Source of the DNA: Motiliproteus sp963974645
GTDB lineage: Bacteria; Pseudomonadota; Gammaproteobacteria; Pseudomonadales; Balneatricaceae
Reading direction: 5' to 3'
Assembly (NCBI GenBank): GCA_963974645.1
Contig: CAXBEA010000002.1
Location: 1 to 64,000, forward strand
DNA length: 64,000 nt
Shown: positions 40,510 to 49,905 of the stretch, in pieces
Position numbering within the stretch: position 1 is the stretch's first letter
Layout: the number at the start of each line of letters is the position of its first letter
Notes under the pieces: generated by a model
Seen by the model: the letters and a program-made list of their open reading frames with translations, nothing else
Databases searched by the model: none
What the model was told of the DNA's origin: nothing
Position numbers and translations under genes: made by a program

Positions 40510-41401
40510 CTTTTACACCCTGCATATGTTTCTGAGATCGTTTGGCATAGGCCTGCGAAACCCGGTCAAAGATGATCGCCAAGGCGACAATCGCCAACCC
40601 ATTAAACAGCCCGAGGGTGAAATACTGGTTGGTGATCGATTTCAGTACCGGCTGCCCCAGCCCTTTCACGCCGATCATGGACGCTATCACCACCATCGCC
40701 AAAGCCATCATGATGGTCTGGTTAATTCCCGCCATAATAGTAGGCGATGCCAGCGGAAGCTGAACCCCGAACAGGCGCTGCATCGGGCTCGCACCGTAAG
40801 CGGTTGCCGCTTCCAGTACCTCTTTATCGACCAGCCGTATGCCCAGATTGGTCAGGCGGATAACCGGCGGAATCGCATAAATAATAACGGCAATAACACC
40901 GGGTATCTTGCCGATCCCCAATAACATCACCACAGGTATCAGATACACGAACGCGGGCATGGTTTGCATGATATCCAACACCGGCGTGACCACCGCCTGG
41001 GTACGGTCTGAGCGTGCCATCAGCACCCCGATGGGAATACCGAGCGCAATCGCCAACAGTGTGCAGACGGTGATAATGCTCAGGGTGCGCATGGTGTTCT
41101 CCCACATACCGAAATAGCCGATGGCTAGAAAGGCAAGCACCACACTCAGGGATAACTTCCAGGATCGGGTGGCGCCATAAACCAGCGCAGTAATCCCCAA
41201 AATCACCACAAACCAGGGTGACTGGAGCAGCAGTTTTTCAAACCAGATCAAAAATGTCAGCAGCGGATCGAAGAACGATTCGATCAGATCACCGTAGCTT
41301 CTGGAAAACTCTCGATAGGCAGCATCCAGGGATTTACGAATCGCCAGCAAGTCGGCGCGATCCATTTGAGGAAATTTGGTTAGCCAGGAATTTTCGGCCA
41401 T
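40502..41401 (-). CDS. proW: Glycine betaine/proline ABC transporter permease ProW
   Basis: 299 residues with six or more membrane helices. The ABC-permease EAA loop is in EAATAYGASPMQRLFGVQLPLASPTIMAGINQT. A cytoplasmic N-terminal stretch (about 1-45) precedes the first helix, as in ProW. Works with ProV and ProX. There is a 149-base gap to the proX gene upstream, with no terminator seen. Confidence 0.92.
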   Translation of the reverse strand: MAENSWLTKFPQMDRADLLAIRKSLDAAYREFSRSYGDLIESFFDPLLTFLIWFEKLLLQSPWFVVILGITALVYGATRSWKLSLSVVLAFLAIGYFGMWENTMRTLSIITVCTLLAIALGIPIGVLMARSDRTQAVVTPVLDIMQTMPAFVYLIPVVMLLGIGKIPGVIAVIIYAIPPVIRLTNLGIRLVDKEVLEAATAYGASPMQRLFGVQLPLASPTIMAGINQTIMMALAMVVIASMIGVKGLGQPVLKSITNQYFTLGLFNGLAIVALAIIFDRVSQAYAKRSQKHMQGVKDA

Positions 41402-41550
41402 AAGACTCTCCAGACCGCATCAAATGCAGCGGTCTCAGCATTACAGGAATTGAAACTATCGAGATAGAAATACAACTAGCAATACAGAATAACGAACAGA
41501 GCAGATACGACAAAGGCGCCATGGCATAGCCGTGGCGTCCTAAAACTGAC

Positions 41551-42549
41551 TTACAGATTAGCCAGTGCTTTTTTTACTTTAGCCGCAATCGGCGCTGACA
41601 CCCAGGGCGTCCAGGTGCTTTCGTAGTTACCCAAAAAATGCTCCATAGCCACATCGCCATCGGCCTGGTTCTCTTCCATCCAAGCCAGCAGTTCATTCAT
41701 CTGTGCATTTTTGAACCCTCGCTTACCTAGATAGGCATAGGCTTGCGGTGATCGTGACGCAAACGTCTCGGTGGTCACAGTCTGCACCGGTGATGGCGGA
41801 TACATGGTCACTTGCGGTGTCAGACAGTCCTCTTTAGCGATACAGGCCAGAAAATGCGCTTCATCAACACCGGAACCGAAGTCAACCTTAACCATTTTGT
41901 ATTTACCCAGCACCGCGGTAGGAGCCCAGTAGTAACCGAACCAGGGCTCTTTTCGCTCGTAGGCACGGGCGATAGATCCAGACAGGCCTGCACTGGAACC
42001 AGGATCGATCAGCTCGAAACCGGCAGCATCTAACTTCAAGGCGTCAAACAGATTACCGCCGGTGATCTGGCAGTTCCAACCTGCCGGGCAACCGTAGAAA
42101 GCGGAACGATCGGGATCTTCAGGATGGGTAAACAGCTTGGCCTTAGCAATGACGCCTTGAATCGTCGCCATACGGGGGTCGTCGTCGACCATGTACTGAG
42201 GAACCCAGAAACCTTCTTCACCACCATCTGATAAAGACTGGCCAGCGATACGTAAACGTTTCTCTTTAACCCCTTTCTCGAGGGCTTCTCGCATTGAGTT
42301 GCTCCAGAGTTCCGGGGCGATATCAGGCTCACCTTTTTCGATCATGGCCGTGCCTGTCGGCATGGTATCACCGGGGACCAGCTCGGCATCACAACCGTAG
42401 CCATGCTCAAGGATAAAACGATCGATGTTGGCAATCAGCGAGGCTGAGTTCCAGTTCATATCTGCGATGGTGACTTTACCGCAGGCTTGGTCAGCCAGTA
42501 CCGGGGCGGTCGAAAGCAGCAGAGGCAGTGCCAAGAGCAACGCTTTCAT
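41551..42549 (-). CDS. proX: Glycine betaine/choline-type ABC transporter substrate-binding protein ProX
   Basis: 332 residues. Signal peptide MKALLLALPLLLSTAPVLA. OpuAC-type fold with aromatic residues for a quaternary ammonium ligand (VTIADMNWNSASL, ELWSNSM, GFWVPQYMVDDD, WFGYYWAPTAVLGKY). Periplasmic. First gene of the proX-proW-proV set, divergent from a MarR regulator 151 bases away. Whether the ligand is betaine, choline or proline betaine cannot be told. Confidence 0.9.
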   Translation of the reverse strand: MKALLLALPLLLSTAPVLADQACGKVTIADMNWNSASLIANIDRFILEHGYGCDAELVPGDTMPTGTAMIEKGEPDIAPELWSNSMREALEKGVKEKRLRIAGQSLSDGGEEGFWVPQYMVDDDPRMATIQGVIAKAKLFTHPEDPDRSAFYGCPAGWNCQITGGNLFDALKLDAAGFELIDPGSSAGLSGSIARAYERKEPWFGYYWAPTAVLGKYKMVKVDFGSGVDEAHFLACIAKEDCLTPQVTMYPPSPVQTVTTETFASRSPQAYAYLGKRGFKNAQMNELLAWMEENQADGDVAMEHFLGNYESTWTPWVSAPIAAKVKKALANL

Positions 42550-42700
42550 ACGATTTCTCCTAAAAATAAGTCAGAATTGATCAAGCAAAGAAGCATATTA
42601 TTACACCTCTAACCATTAGACCTCAAACCATTCGCAAACCCATTGGTCGGTAAATGCCATTAGGATACAATCGACACCCCAACATCAAGCGGCTGAATTT

Positions 42701-43186
42701 ATGGATACTCCCCCCTATTGGCAGGATGTTTTGGTCTCTCTGCGGCGAATCATCCGCGCCACAGACCTGCAGTCAAAACGCATACTGAAAGCGAGTGGGC
42801 TAACGATTCCGCAGGTGATGGTATTACGCGCTATCGACGCGCTGGGCGATGTCACCGTCAAACGGATTTCTGATGCGGTGTCATTAAGCCAAGCCACCGT
42901 AACAACCATCCTGAACCGCTTACAGGACAAAGGGTTAATCGAGCGAGTTCGCGGGCAAGCAGATAAGCGTGTGGTCAACGCCCGGCTGACCACGGTTGGA
43001 TGTGAAGTGCTCGCCGATGCCCCACCCTTGCTTCACGAACAGTTTATCGACCGATTCGAGTCATTGGCAGACTGGGAAAAGACCCAGATTCTGTCTGCTT
43101 TACAGCGCGTAGCAACGATGATGGATGCCGAACATATCGACGCAGCGCCGCTGCTGGATATAGCACCGGCGAACACCTCGCAGTAA
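42701..43186 (+). CDS. MarR-family transcriptional regulator
   Basis: 161 residues. MarR winged helix: GLTIPQVMVLRAIDALGDVTVKRISDAVSLSQATVTTILNRLQDKGLIERVRGQADKRVVNARLT, with the DKR wing motif. Helical dimerisation ends flank it. Divergent from proX, so it likely controls the osmolyte importer; MarR-type EctR is known to regulate osmolyte genes in other halotolerant bacteria, which makes this a reasonable inference only. Confidence 0.85.
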   Translation: MDTPPYWQDVLVSLRRIIRATDLQSKRILKASGLTIPQVMVLRAIDALGDVTVKRISDAVSLSQATVTTILNRLQDKGLIERVRGQADKRVVNARLTTVGCEVLADAPPLLHEQFIDRFESLADWEKTQILSALQRVATMMDAEHIDAAPLLDIAPANTSQ

Positions 43187-43227
43187 CACGGGAGACTATG
43201 TGCAGAGCCAGACCGACTGGCCTGACT

Positions 43228-43259
43228 GGAAAACAGGAAAACAGGAAAACAGGAAAACC
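43228..43259. repeat. 8-bp tandem repeat
   Basis: GGAAAACA three times, followed by GGAAAACC, in the short gap between the marR-type gene and the convergent DUF1285 gene. Probably slippage-prone; no function apparent. Confidence 0.9.
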
Positions 43260-43326
43260 CTATATCAGAACAGATTATTACTAAGTATCGCGACCATGAG
43301 AATTAGCCACGAGACGGAGTTGGCGT

Positions 43327-43917
43327 CTAGCCCAGATCAGATCCAAGAACAAAGAACTGGCCGCAACTGTAGATACCTAGCTGGGTTTTGCCATCGATCT
43401 GTTGCTCTTCCGCCAGCTCGATGAGCTGATAAAACACCGAGCGCGCCAACAAGCCATCGAGGCGATCCCGCACCCGGACATAGGGTGAAGGTTCTCCTGT
43501 ACTCGAATCGGTAACCAACCACAAAGGATGCTCTGCATCGACCCAGACCCTGTCGCCCTGGCTGGTCTGTAACTGCAACTGCTGCTCGGGACCGGGATTG
43601 ATAAGATCCAGCTGGGTGATCAAAAACGGCGCATCCTCAACCCTGATACGCCACTTTTCAACCGGTGTTAATACAAAATACTCATCCCCATCTTTACGCA
43701 GGATAGAGGCGAACAGTTTGGCTAAAGCCTCACGCTGAAACTGCACCCCTTCGTGAAACCACTCCCCCTGACGGTTGATAAAAAGATCGATATCGCCGCT
43801 GAGTTCGGGATTCCAGCTATTCACAGGAGGCAAGGCTTTATTTTGATCGCTGTCTTGAGCCTGCATCAGCTGCTGTAATGTCTTAGTATCAAACTCCATC
43901 ATCGATTCCTGGCTCAC
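43327..43917 (-). CDS. DUF1285 protein
   Basis: 196 residues. DUF1285 features: WNPELSGDIDLFINRQGEWFHEGVQFQREALAKLFASILRKDGDEYFVLTPVEKWRIRVEDAPFLI, then SPYVRVRDRLDGLLARSVFYQLIELA, and a C-terminal GIYSCGQFFVLG. Mostly beta structure, cytoplasmic. Function unknown; conserved in gammaproteobacteria. Single gene. Confidence 0.85.
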   Translation of the reverse strand: MSQESMMEFDTKTLQQLMQAQDSDQNKALPPVNSWNPELSGDIDLFINRQGEWFHEGVQFQREALAKLFASILRKDGDEYFVLTPVEKWRIRVEDAPFLITQLDLINPGPEQQLQLQTSQGDRVWVDAEHPLWLVTDSSTGEPSPYVRVRDRLDGLLARSVFYQLIELAEEQQIDGKTQLGIYSCGQFFVLGSDLG

Positions 43918-44057
43918 TCAAACCTAAACGTATTTAACTCATAAGCTATAGTGGTTAAAATTGCCTCTGTACGAGGGAAACTATACACCTCCTGACGGGT
44001 TAAGGTTTCGACGTTTATACAACAGCTTTGAGCAGTCCCTTCCTCATTTTGTATCAA

Positions 44058-46817
44058 CTAGTTAACTTCAGTCTTCTCATCTAAAGCCGCGCTATCGGCA
44101 ACTGCTGGTATAGCATTAGAGCCTCTGTAGCGAGATAAAATCCACTTTTCGATCTCTACCAAAATCAGTACAGAAGAAGCCACCAGGATAATCAACCCCC
44201 AGGTTTCAGCATCTACCGCTGTCGTTCCAAATAACGCCTGCATCGGTGCCGCGTAGGTAAATAGAAGCTGAAAGAACAGCATCACCGCGATAGCGTAGAG
44301 CAGGTAACGATTGCCAAACAACCCTGAAAAGGTCAACGATGGCGCAAGCAGGTAGCGCACACTGAAGATATAAAACAGTTCGAACATAACCAGTGTATTC
44401 ACCGCCACCGTGCGGGCCAATTCAATCGAGGCCCCCTGCTCCCGCTGCCACAAAAATAAACCGAAGGTACCTGTAACGATGATCAGCGACACAAAGACGA
44501 TTCGCCAGATCAAAAAACCAGACAGAATTGGCTCCTGCGGGTCTCGAGGTGGGCGCAGCATGGTACCTTTCTCTGCCGGTTCAAACGCCAACGTCAAGGC
44601 CAGAGTTACAGCGGTGATCATATTGACCCAGAGTATTTGCGCTGCGGTGATCGGCAGCATGCGGCCCATTGCGATCGCGGCAACGATAGTCAATGCCTCT
44701 CCACCGTTGGTCGGAAGTACAAATAGAATCGACTTTTTCAGGTTGTCATAAACCGTTCGTCCCTCGGCCACGGCCTGGGCGATGGTAGCGAAATTATCAT
44801 CAGCCAATACCATCTCAGCCGACTCCTTGGCGACCTCGGTGCCATTGATCCCCATCGCGATACCGACATCGGCCCGCTTAAGTGCGGGGGCGTCATTAAC
44901 ACCATCCCCGGTCATGGCCACCACCTCACCCTGGGCCTGCAGCGCGGTGACTAGGCGTAACTTTTGTTCCGGAGAAACGCGGGCAAAGATATCCGCGCGC
45001 GTTGCCAGCGCTTGTAATTGAGTCTCATCACAGTCCAGCATATCGGAGCCGCTAATAACCGTATCGCCGTCTCCGATATGCATCTGGGTGGCTATAACTC
45101 GTGCGGTGATGGCGTGATCGCCGGTGATCATCTTGACCTGAATCCCCGCATCCTGACAGGCCCTGACGGCTAGGGTCGCCTCCTCTCGTGGGGGGTCGAT
45201 AATCCCCACCATACCCAGCAGGGTTAAGCCGGCTTCCACATCCTGAAATCTGAGACTCTGTTGGCCTGCATCGGCGGCTTTAAAGGCGATAGCCAGCAAC
45301 CGATACCCCCGACTCGCTAAGGTGTGCAGCAAGGACTCCCAATAGGCCTTGCGCAGGGGCTTATCTTCACCGTCCATACGCTGCCAATGGCACATCTCCA
45401 ACAGCTGTTCAGGAGCACCTTTGATATAAATAAAACCATGCCCTGCGTGGTCATGATGCAGGCTTGCCATGAAACGATGCTGCGACTCAAAAGGGATAAC
45501 ATCGATACGGGGGAAACGACGCAACTGCGTCTGAGAGTCCATCCCTGCTTTATGCGCCAGGGTGACCAGAGCCCCCTCGGTAGGATCACCATGTACCAAC
45601 CACTGGCCATCGACTTCAGACAGGGTGGCGTCATTGCAGAGCACGGCTGCTTGTACCAACTCCTGTAACCCAGGAAGATCCTCTGCCAGTATCGATTTCC
45701 CCTCAACACTAAAACTGCCATGAGGATTATAGCCACTGCCACTGACCTCACAGATCCCGACGCCGGTAACCAGTGTCTGCACTGTCATCTGATTTCGGGT
45801 CAGGGTTCCAGTTTTGTCGGAGCAGATCACAGTAACCGAGCCCAGTGTTTCGACGGCAGGTAGACGCCTTATAATCGCTTTCTTGGCCGCCATACGCTGC
45901 ACCCCGATCGCCAACGTAATCGTCATAATTGCAGGCAACCCTTCAGGGATACCAGCAACGGCAAGACCTACCGCCGCAAGGAACATATCAGCAGCTGAAT
46001 AGCCGTGGCCAAAAACGCCGTATGCAAAGGTGATTACGGCCAGAAGCCCTATTCCTAGCATCAGCCAGCGGGAAAAGCTGTCCATTTGTCGCAGTAAAGG
46101 CGTCGTCAGGCTCTGTACCTGACCCAGCAGACCACTGACCTGGCCAATTTCGGTCGCATCGCCGGTAGCAACCACCACACCCTGCCCCTGACCATAACTA
46201 ACCAGTGTGCCGGAGTACGCCAGGGACTTACGATCACCGATAGACGCCGCCTCAGCGACTTCTATTGAACTTTTCTCCACCGGCATCGACTCGCCGGTAA
46301 GCAAAGCTTCCTCGATCCGCAACTCACGCGCTTTGAACAGCCGCAGATCGGCGGGTACCTTGTCACCGGATTGCAGCAACACAACATCACCGGGAACCAA
46401 CTGTTCAGCTGGCACACTGATAAAACGGCCGTCACGTTTAACCATCGCCTGGTGCGACATCAGATTGCGAATAGCATCGAGTGCCTTTTCCGCTTTACCT
46501 TCCTGAACGAAGCCGATCACGGCATTGATCACCACCACGCCTAGAATAACCCCGCTGTCGACCCAGTGTTCAAGCAGGGCGGTTACCACACCGGCAAAAA
46601 TCAGGACGTAGATAAGCAGATTATGACATTGCGCCAAAAATCGCTTAAACGGGCTCTTTACCTCGGGCTGAGCTAACGCGTTGGGACCAAACTGGGCTAG
46701 GCGCGCCTCTGCGTCTTTTTGCGACAAACCTTCATCAGAGGCAGTAAGCTCCTGAAAAACCTTATCCTTATGCCACGCATGCCAGGGGGTAAGATTTTTT
46801 TTAATCGATGCATTCAT
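44058..46817 (-). CDS. P-type cation-transporting ATPase (type II, SERCA/PMR1-like)
   Basis: 919 residues from the ATG at 46817 (AAGGA seven bases upstream; a TTG two codons earlier is less likely). Actuator TGES near residue 178, membrane motif GIPEGLPA near 291, phosphorylation site SDKTGTLT with Asp336, KGAPE in the nucleotide domain, TGDH and MTGDGVNDAPALKRADVGIAMG. C-terminal cation-ATPase domain with several helices. Exports Ca2+ or other cations (Na+ and Mn2+ are alternatives). No regulator nearby; divergent from the DUF432 gene. Confidence 0.88.
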   Translation of the reverse strand: MNASIKKNLTPWHAWHKDKVFQELTASDEGLSQKDAEARLAQFGPNALAQPEVKSPFKRFLAQCHNLLIYVLIFAGVVTALLEHWVDSGVILGVVVINAVIGFVQEGKAEKALDAIRNLMSHQAMVKRDGRFISVPAEQLVPGDVVLLQSGDKVPADLRLFKARELRIEEALLTGESMPVEKSSIEVAEAASIGDRKSLAYSGTLVSYGQGQGVVVATGDATEIGQVSGLLGQVQSLTTPLLRQMDSFSRWLMLGIGLLAVITFAYGVFGHGYSAADMFLAAVGLAVAGIPEGLPAIMTITLAIGVQRMAAKKAIIRRLPAVETLGSVTVICSDKTGTLTRNQMTVQTLVTGVGICEVSGSGYNPHGSFSVEGKSILAEDLPGLQELVQAAVLCNDATLSEVDGQWLVHGDPTEGALVTLAHKAGMDSQTQLRRFPRIDVIPFESQHRFMASLHHDHAGHGFIYIKGAPEQLLEMCHWQRMDGEDKPLRKAYWESLLHTLASRGYRLLAIAFKAADAGQQSLRFQDVEAGLTLLGMVGIIDPPREEATLAVRACQDAGIQVKMITGDHAITARVIATQMHIGDGDTVISGSDMLDCDETQLQALATRADIFARVSPEQKLRLVTALQAQGEVVAMTGDGVNDAPALKRADVGIAMGINGTEVAKESAEMVLADDNFATIAQAVAEGRTVYDNLKKSILFVLPTNGGEALTIVAAIAMGRMLPITAAQILWVNMITAVTLALTLAFEPAEKGTMLRPPRDPQEPILSGFLIWRIVFVSLIIVTGTFGLFLWQREQGASIELARTVAVNTLVMFELFYIFSVRYLLAPSLTFSGLFGNRYLLYAIAVMLFFQLLFTYAAPMQALFGTTAVDAETWGLIILVASSVLILVEIEKWILSRYRGSNAIPAVADSAALDEKTEVN

Positions 46818-46980
46818 GATCAATTCCTTTATGAGTCATGATTTATTTATAGCTCTTCGCATCTCGCTTAGATACATAACTAAATAAATATAATGCCCTC
46901 ACGATCAGGATCTCAAATAGCCATTGAAACGTCCTCGCAACCTATTACACTGATCCGGTGACCACCAATGGAGAGTTAAC

Positions 46981-47784
46981 TTGAGCTTGATCCCCACCCT
47001 CAAACCCTGGTTTGGAAGCTTTAGCTTTGCAACGGCACAAACCAACCAGTGGCGTATCGGGGCGTTGACGGTCTCAATTCAACGACACGCATCGGAATGG
47101 CAAGTTTGTCACCTCAACACCGGCGCGACCATCGATGAGCAGGCCACAATCGAGGTGACAGAGAACACTAGCCCACTGGAGGAAGGCGCCAAATGTCAGC
47201 GACATGCTGTTGCGCAGTCAAACCAGCCCTTAAGGGTACTGCCCGGATTAGCCGATCGGCCCGTGGTAACGCGCCCGTTAATTCCATTTCATCTCCACCC
47301 TGGGCAAGAGGTACGGCTCTATGTAGGCACCTCAATCTGGCTGCAAATCTATGCCTTTGAGTCGGGACCGCTGCTGCTGGACCTTCCTGTGCAGCGACCG
47401 TCCGACACCTGGTTTGGCCCCTCTAGCCGCGAAGGCGAGGTCTGCTATGCGGCCCGAACCCGGGCAATTTTAGACCTGCAGGATCTGCCGCTGAGGACCG
47501 TTCGAGCAACCACCCCGGTAAGAATCAAAAATAACGGCCAGACCCCTCTGTTATTGGAACGCCTGCTGCTGCCCATTCCCCACCTCTCTGTGTTTACTGC
47601 CCACGACGGCCGTTTGTGGACCGAAGAGCTTTCGATTCACTGTGACCAAGAGATGAGGTCGGCCCACTTGCAGATAGGCAAAGGGGCACCGGCCATGGCG
47701 GGTACGACTCAGCAACTAAACCCTCCTCGAGTACTTCCGGAGCGTGGCGTCTTTACTCGGGCTCTGGGAGCCATTTTTGGTTGA
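46981..47784 (+). CDS. DUF432 protein, partner of the adjacent MscS channel
   Basis: 267 residues from a TTG start (GGAG seven bases upstream). Mostly beta-strand content with RPLIPFHLHPGQEVRLYVGTSIWLQI and DTWFGPSSREGEVCYAARTRAIL, which I match to DUF432. No signal peptide or membrane segment. It sits 39 bases before an MscS-type gene; DUF432 genes beside mechanosensitive channels are a recurrent pairing as I recall, so a regulatory or soluble domain partner is likely. Confidence 0.65.
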   Translation: MSLIPTLKPWFGSFSFATAQTNQWRIGALTVSIQRHASEWQVCHLNTGATIDEQATIEVTENTSPLEEGAKCQRHAVAQSNQPLRVLPGLADRPVVTRPLIPFHLHPGQEVRLYVGTSIWLQIYAFESGPLLLDLPVQRPSDTWFGPSSREGEVCYAARTRAILDLQDLPLRTVRATTPVRIKNNGQTPLLLERLLLPIPHLSVFTAHDGRLWTEELSIHCDQEMRSAHLQIGKGAPAMAGTTQQLNPPRVLPERGVFTRALGAIFG

Positions 47785-47823
47785 GAGGGACTCGGATGAG
47801 GGCTCTCGAATTAGGGAACAACG

Positions 47824-48702
47824 ATGAATGATTTTTGGTTATCCGTTTCAGACTGGCAGCTGCTAGACCGTGCATTTTCTGGTGGACGCGCGATCCTGCT
47901 GGTCGGTTTCGGTTATCTACTCGCCAATCTGGCCAGCAATGGCCTGGATCGGCTGATGAGCAAACATCTGACCCGACACCACCTGATCCTGATCCGGCGA
48001 ATCGCCTTTTACCTGATCATGGGGATGTTCTGCATATCAGCACTTCGCGAACTGGGGTTTCAACTCAGCGTGCTTCTGGGCGCTGCCGGCATTCTCAGTG
48101 TGGCTGTCGGCTTTGCTTCACAGACCTCCGCCTCGAATATTATCAGCGGGCTATTCCTGATCGGTGAACGCCCTTTTTCCGTGGGTGATGTAATTCGCGT
48201 CGGCAGCACCACCGGCGAGGTCCTGTCGATCGACCTGCTGTCCGCCAAGCTACGCACCTTTGATAATCTATATGTGCGTATACCCAATGAAACCCTGATC
48301 AAATCAGAAGTGACCAATATGACCCGGTTTCCGATTCGGCGTCTGGATCTGGAGATAGGCATCGCTTACAAAGAGGATGTCGATAGGGTCAGCAAAGTGC
48401 TAAAAGAGGTTGCCAACGCAAATCCGCTGTCGCTAGAAGAGCCAGAGCCGATGATTGTCTTTATGGGTTTTGGGGATTCGGCGATTAATCTTCGATTTTC
48501 AGTCTGGGCAACCAAGGAGAAGTTTCTAGACCTCAAAAACAGCATTCAAGCGGAGATAAAAATAGCCTTTGATGCAGCCAACATCGAGATCCCCTTCCCC
48601 CATCGCACCCTTTATGTCGGCAGCGCAACCTCGCCCTTTCCGGTTGAGATGGTTAAGCCAACACCTGCGCAAGCCTCGAAACAGCAACAAGAGCCGGTTT
48701 AA
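47824..48702 (+). CDS. MscS-family mechanosensitive channel
   Basis: 292 residues. Three membrane helices (about 19-38, 58-76, 80-103). The pore-lining third helix LLGAAGILSVAVGFASQTSASNIISGLFL is the MscS signature, followed by the beta domain (ERPFSVGDVIRVGSTTGEVLSIDLLSAKLRTFDNLYVRIPNETLI) and the C-terminal cage domain. Releases solutes on hypo-osmotic shock. Shares the strand, and probably the transcript, with the DUF432 gene; its stop overlaps the end of convergent tatD by four bases. Confidence 0.9.
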   Translation: MNDFWLSVSDWQLLDRAFSGGRAILLVGFGYLLANLASNGLDRLMSKHLTRHHLILIRRIAFYLIMGMFCISALRELGFQLSVLLGAAGILSVAVGFASQTSASNIISGLFLIGERPFSVGDVIRVGSTTGEVLSIDLLSAKLRTFDNLYVRIPNETLIKSEVTNMTRFPIRRLDLEIGIAYKEDVDRVSKVLKEVANANPLSLEEPEPMIVFMGFGDSAINLRFSVWATKEKFLDLKNSIQAEIKIAFDAANIEIPFPHRTLYVGSATSPFPVEMVKPTPAQASKQQQEPV

Positions 48703-49469
48703 ACCCTATCGAAGAGTCGCTCGAAGTTAGCGCTGGTCGCTGTAGCCACCTGCTCCAGACTCAATGATTTGATCTGGGCAACCGCTTCAGCCACTTCTCG
48801 GACATAACAGGGCTCATTGGAATGACCTCGATGGGGAACCGGGGTCAGGTAAGGCGCATCTGTCTCGACCAGAATCCGTTCTAAGGGTACGCGCCGAACC
48901 ACCTCTCTCAACGTAGCGGCATTGCGAAAGGTGATAATCCCAGAAAATGAGATATAAAGACCCAGCTCTAGTGCTTGCTCGGCCATCGCCCAATCTTCAG
49001 TAAAGCAATGCAACACCCCACCTGCCTGCGACAGCCCCTGGCGCAGGCTATCCAGAGTGTCCTTTTGTGCAGCCCGGGTATGGACAATTACCGGCTTGTT
49101 CAGCTGCTGAGCGACCTCTAGATGGAGTTCAAAACTACGTTGCTGAGCGGCAATAGATTCTTGTCCATAATGGTAATCCAACCCGGTCTCGCCGATCGCG
49201 ATCACGCGTGAGTGTGCCGCTGCAGCAACCAGTACGGCCGGGTCAAGCTGTTCGATCTCGTCGCTTAACGGATGCACACCCACCGATGCTTGCACCTGCG
49301 GGAAGGGGTCGATCAGCGCCAGCATCGCGTCGCAGCGCGCCATATCGGTTCCGACGCAGAGCAGTCGAGAAACGCCCTGCTGGCTGGCACGCTCGATAAC
49401 AGGTTGGAGTTGACCGGCGTACGGATCCAGATCCAGACGATCGAGATGGCAATGTGAGTCGATAAGCAT
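48699..49469 (-). CDS. ycfH: TatD-family hydrolase (YcfH-like)
   Basis: 256 residues. Metal-dependent hydrolase barrel: LIDSHCHLD at the N-terminus, AIGETGLDYHY, PVIVHTRAA, GVLHCFTEDW and ILVETDAPYLTPVPHRG. DNase or D-aminoacyl-tRNA deacylase-type activities are reported in the family. Last gene of the fab/holB cluster, as in pseudomonads and enterics. Confidence 0.9.
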   Translation of the reverse strand: MLIDSHCHLDRLDLDPYAGQLQPVIERASQQGVSRLLCVGTDMARCDAMLALIDPFPQVQASVGVHPLSDEIEQLDPAVLVAAAAHSRVIAIGETGLDYHYGQESIAAQQRSFELHLEVAQQLNKPVIVHTRAAQKDTLDSLRQGLSQAGGVLHCFTEDWAMAEQALELGLYISFSGIITFRNAATLREVVRRVPLERILVETDAPYLTPVPHRGHSNEPCYVREVAEAVAQIKSLSLEQVATATSANFERLFDRV

Positions 49470-49530
49470 GGGCGTAATTACTTGCTGAGAGTGATATTAA
49501 TCGTGAGAAGCTATTCAGAACCGGGGAAAA

Positions 49531-49881
49531 TCACATGGTATGGGTGAGCCGTCCAGAACCTAGGGCACCCGCTAGGTACGTTTCTATTTTGCCGACAATG
49601 GTGTTGTCATCCGCACTCAACTGGATCCCTATCCCAGCCATCTTGCCGCCCTGAGCACCACGCGGCGTGACCCAGACCACCTTACCACTCACTGGAATTT
49701 TATCGGGCTCCTCCATCAGATCCAGCAGCATAAACACCTCTTCCCCAAGCTGATAGTCTCGCTGAGTCGCCACAAACACCCCGCCATTTTGGATATAGGG
49801 CATATAACTGCGGTAAAGCTCGTCTTTGGTTTTGATGGTCAGGGAAAGAATTCCGTGGCTGGCTCGAGGGCTGGCTGACAT
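49531..49881 (-). CDS. pilZ: Type IV pilus protein PilZ
   Basis: 116 residues. ILSLTIKTKDELYRSYMPYIQNGGVFVATQRDYQLGEEVFMLLDLMEEPDKIPVSGKVVWVTPRGAQGGKMAGIGIQL and the conserved end THTM identify founding-type PilZ, which lacks the RxxxR c-di-GMP motif and acts with FimX/PilB in pilus assembly. Its place between holB and tatD is the pseudomonad arrangement. Confidence 0.92.
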   Translation of the reverse strand: MSASPRASHGILSLTIKTKDELYRSYMPYIQNGGVFVATQRDYQLGEEVFMLLDLMEEPDKIPVSGKVVWVTPRGAQGGKMAGIGIQLSADDNTIVGKIETYLAGALGSGRLTHTM

Positions 49882-49905
49882 CGCTCGTTCTCTACTGTCG
49901 CTGGA

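Noticed and set aside
43200..43424. 74-codon plus-strand frame after the marR gene
   Set aside because: Runs through an 8-bp tandem repeat and into the convergent DUF1285 gene; not protein-like.
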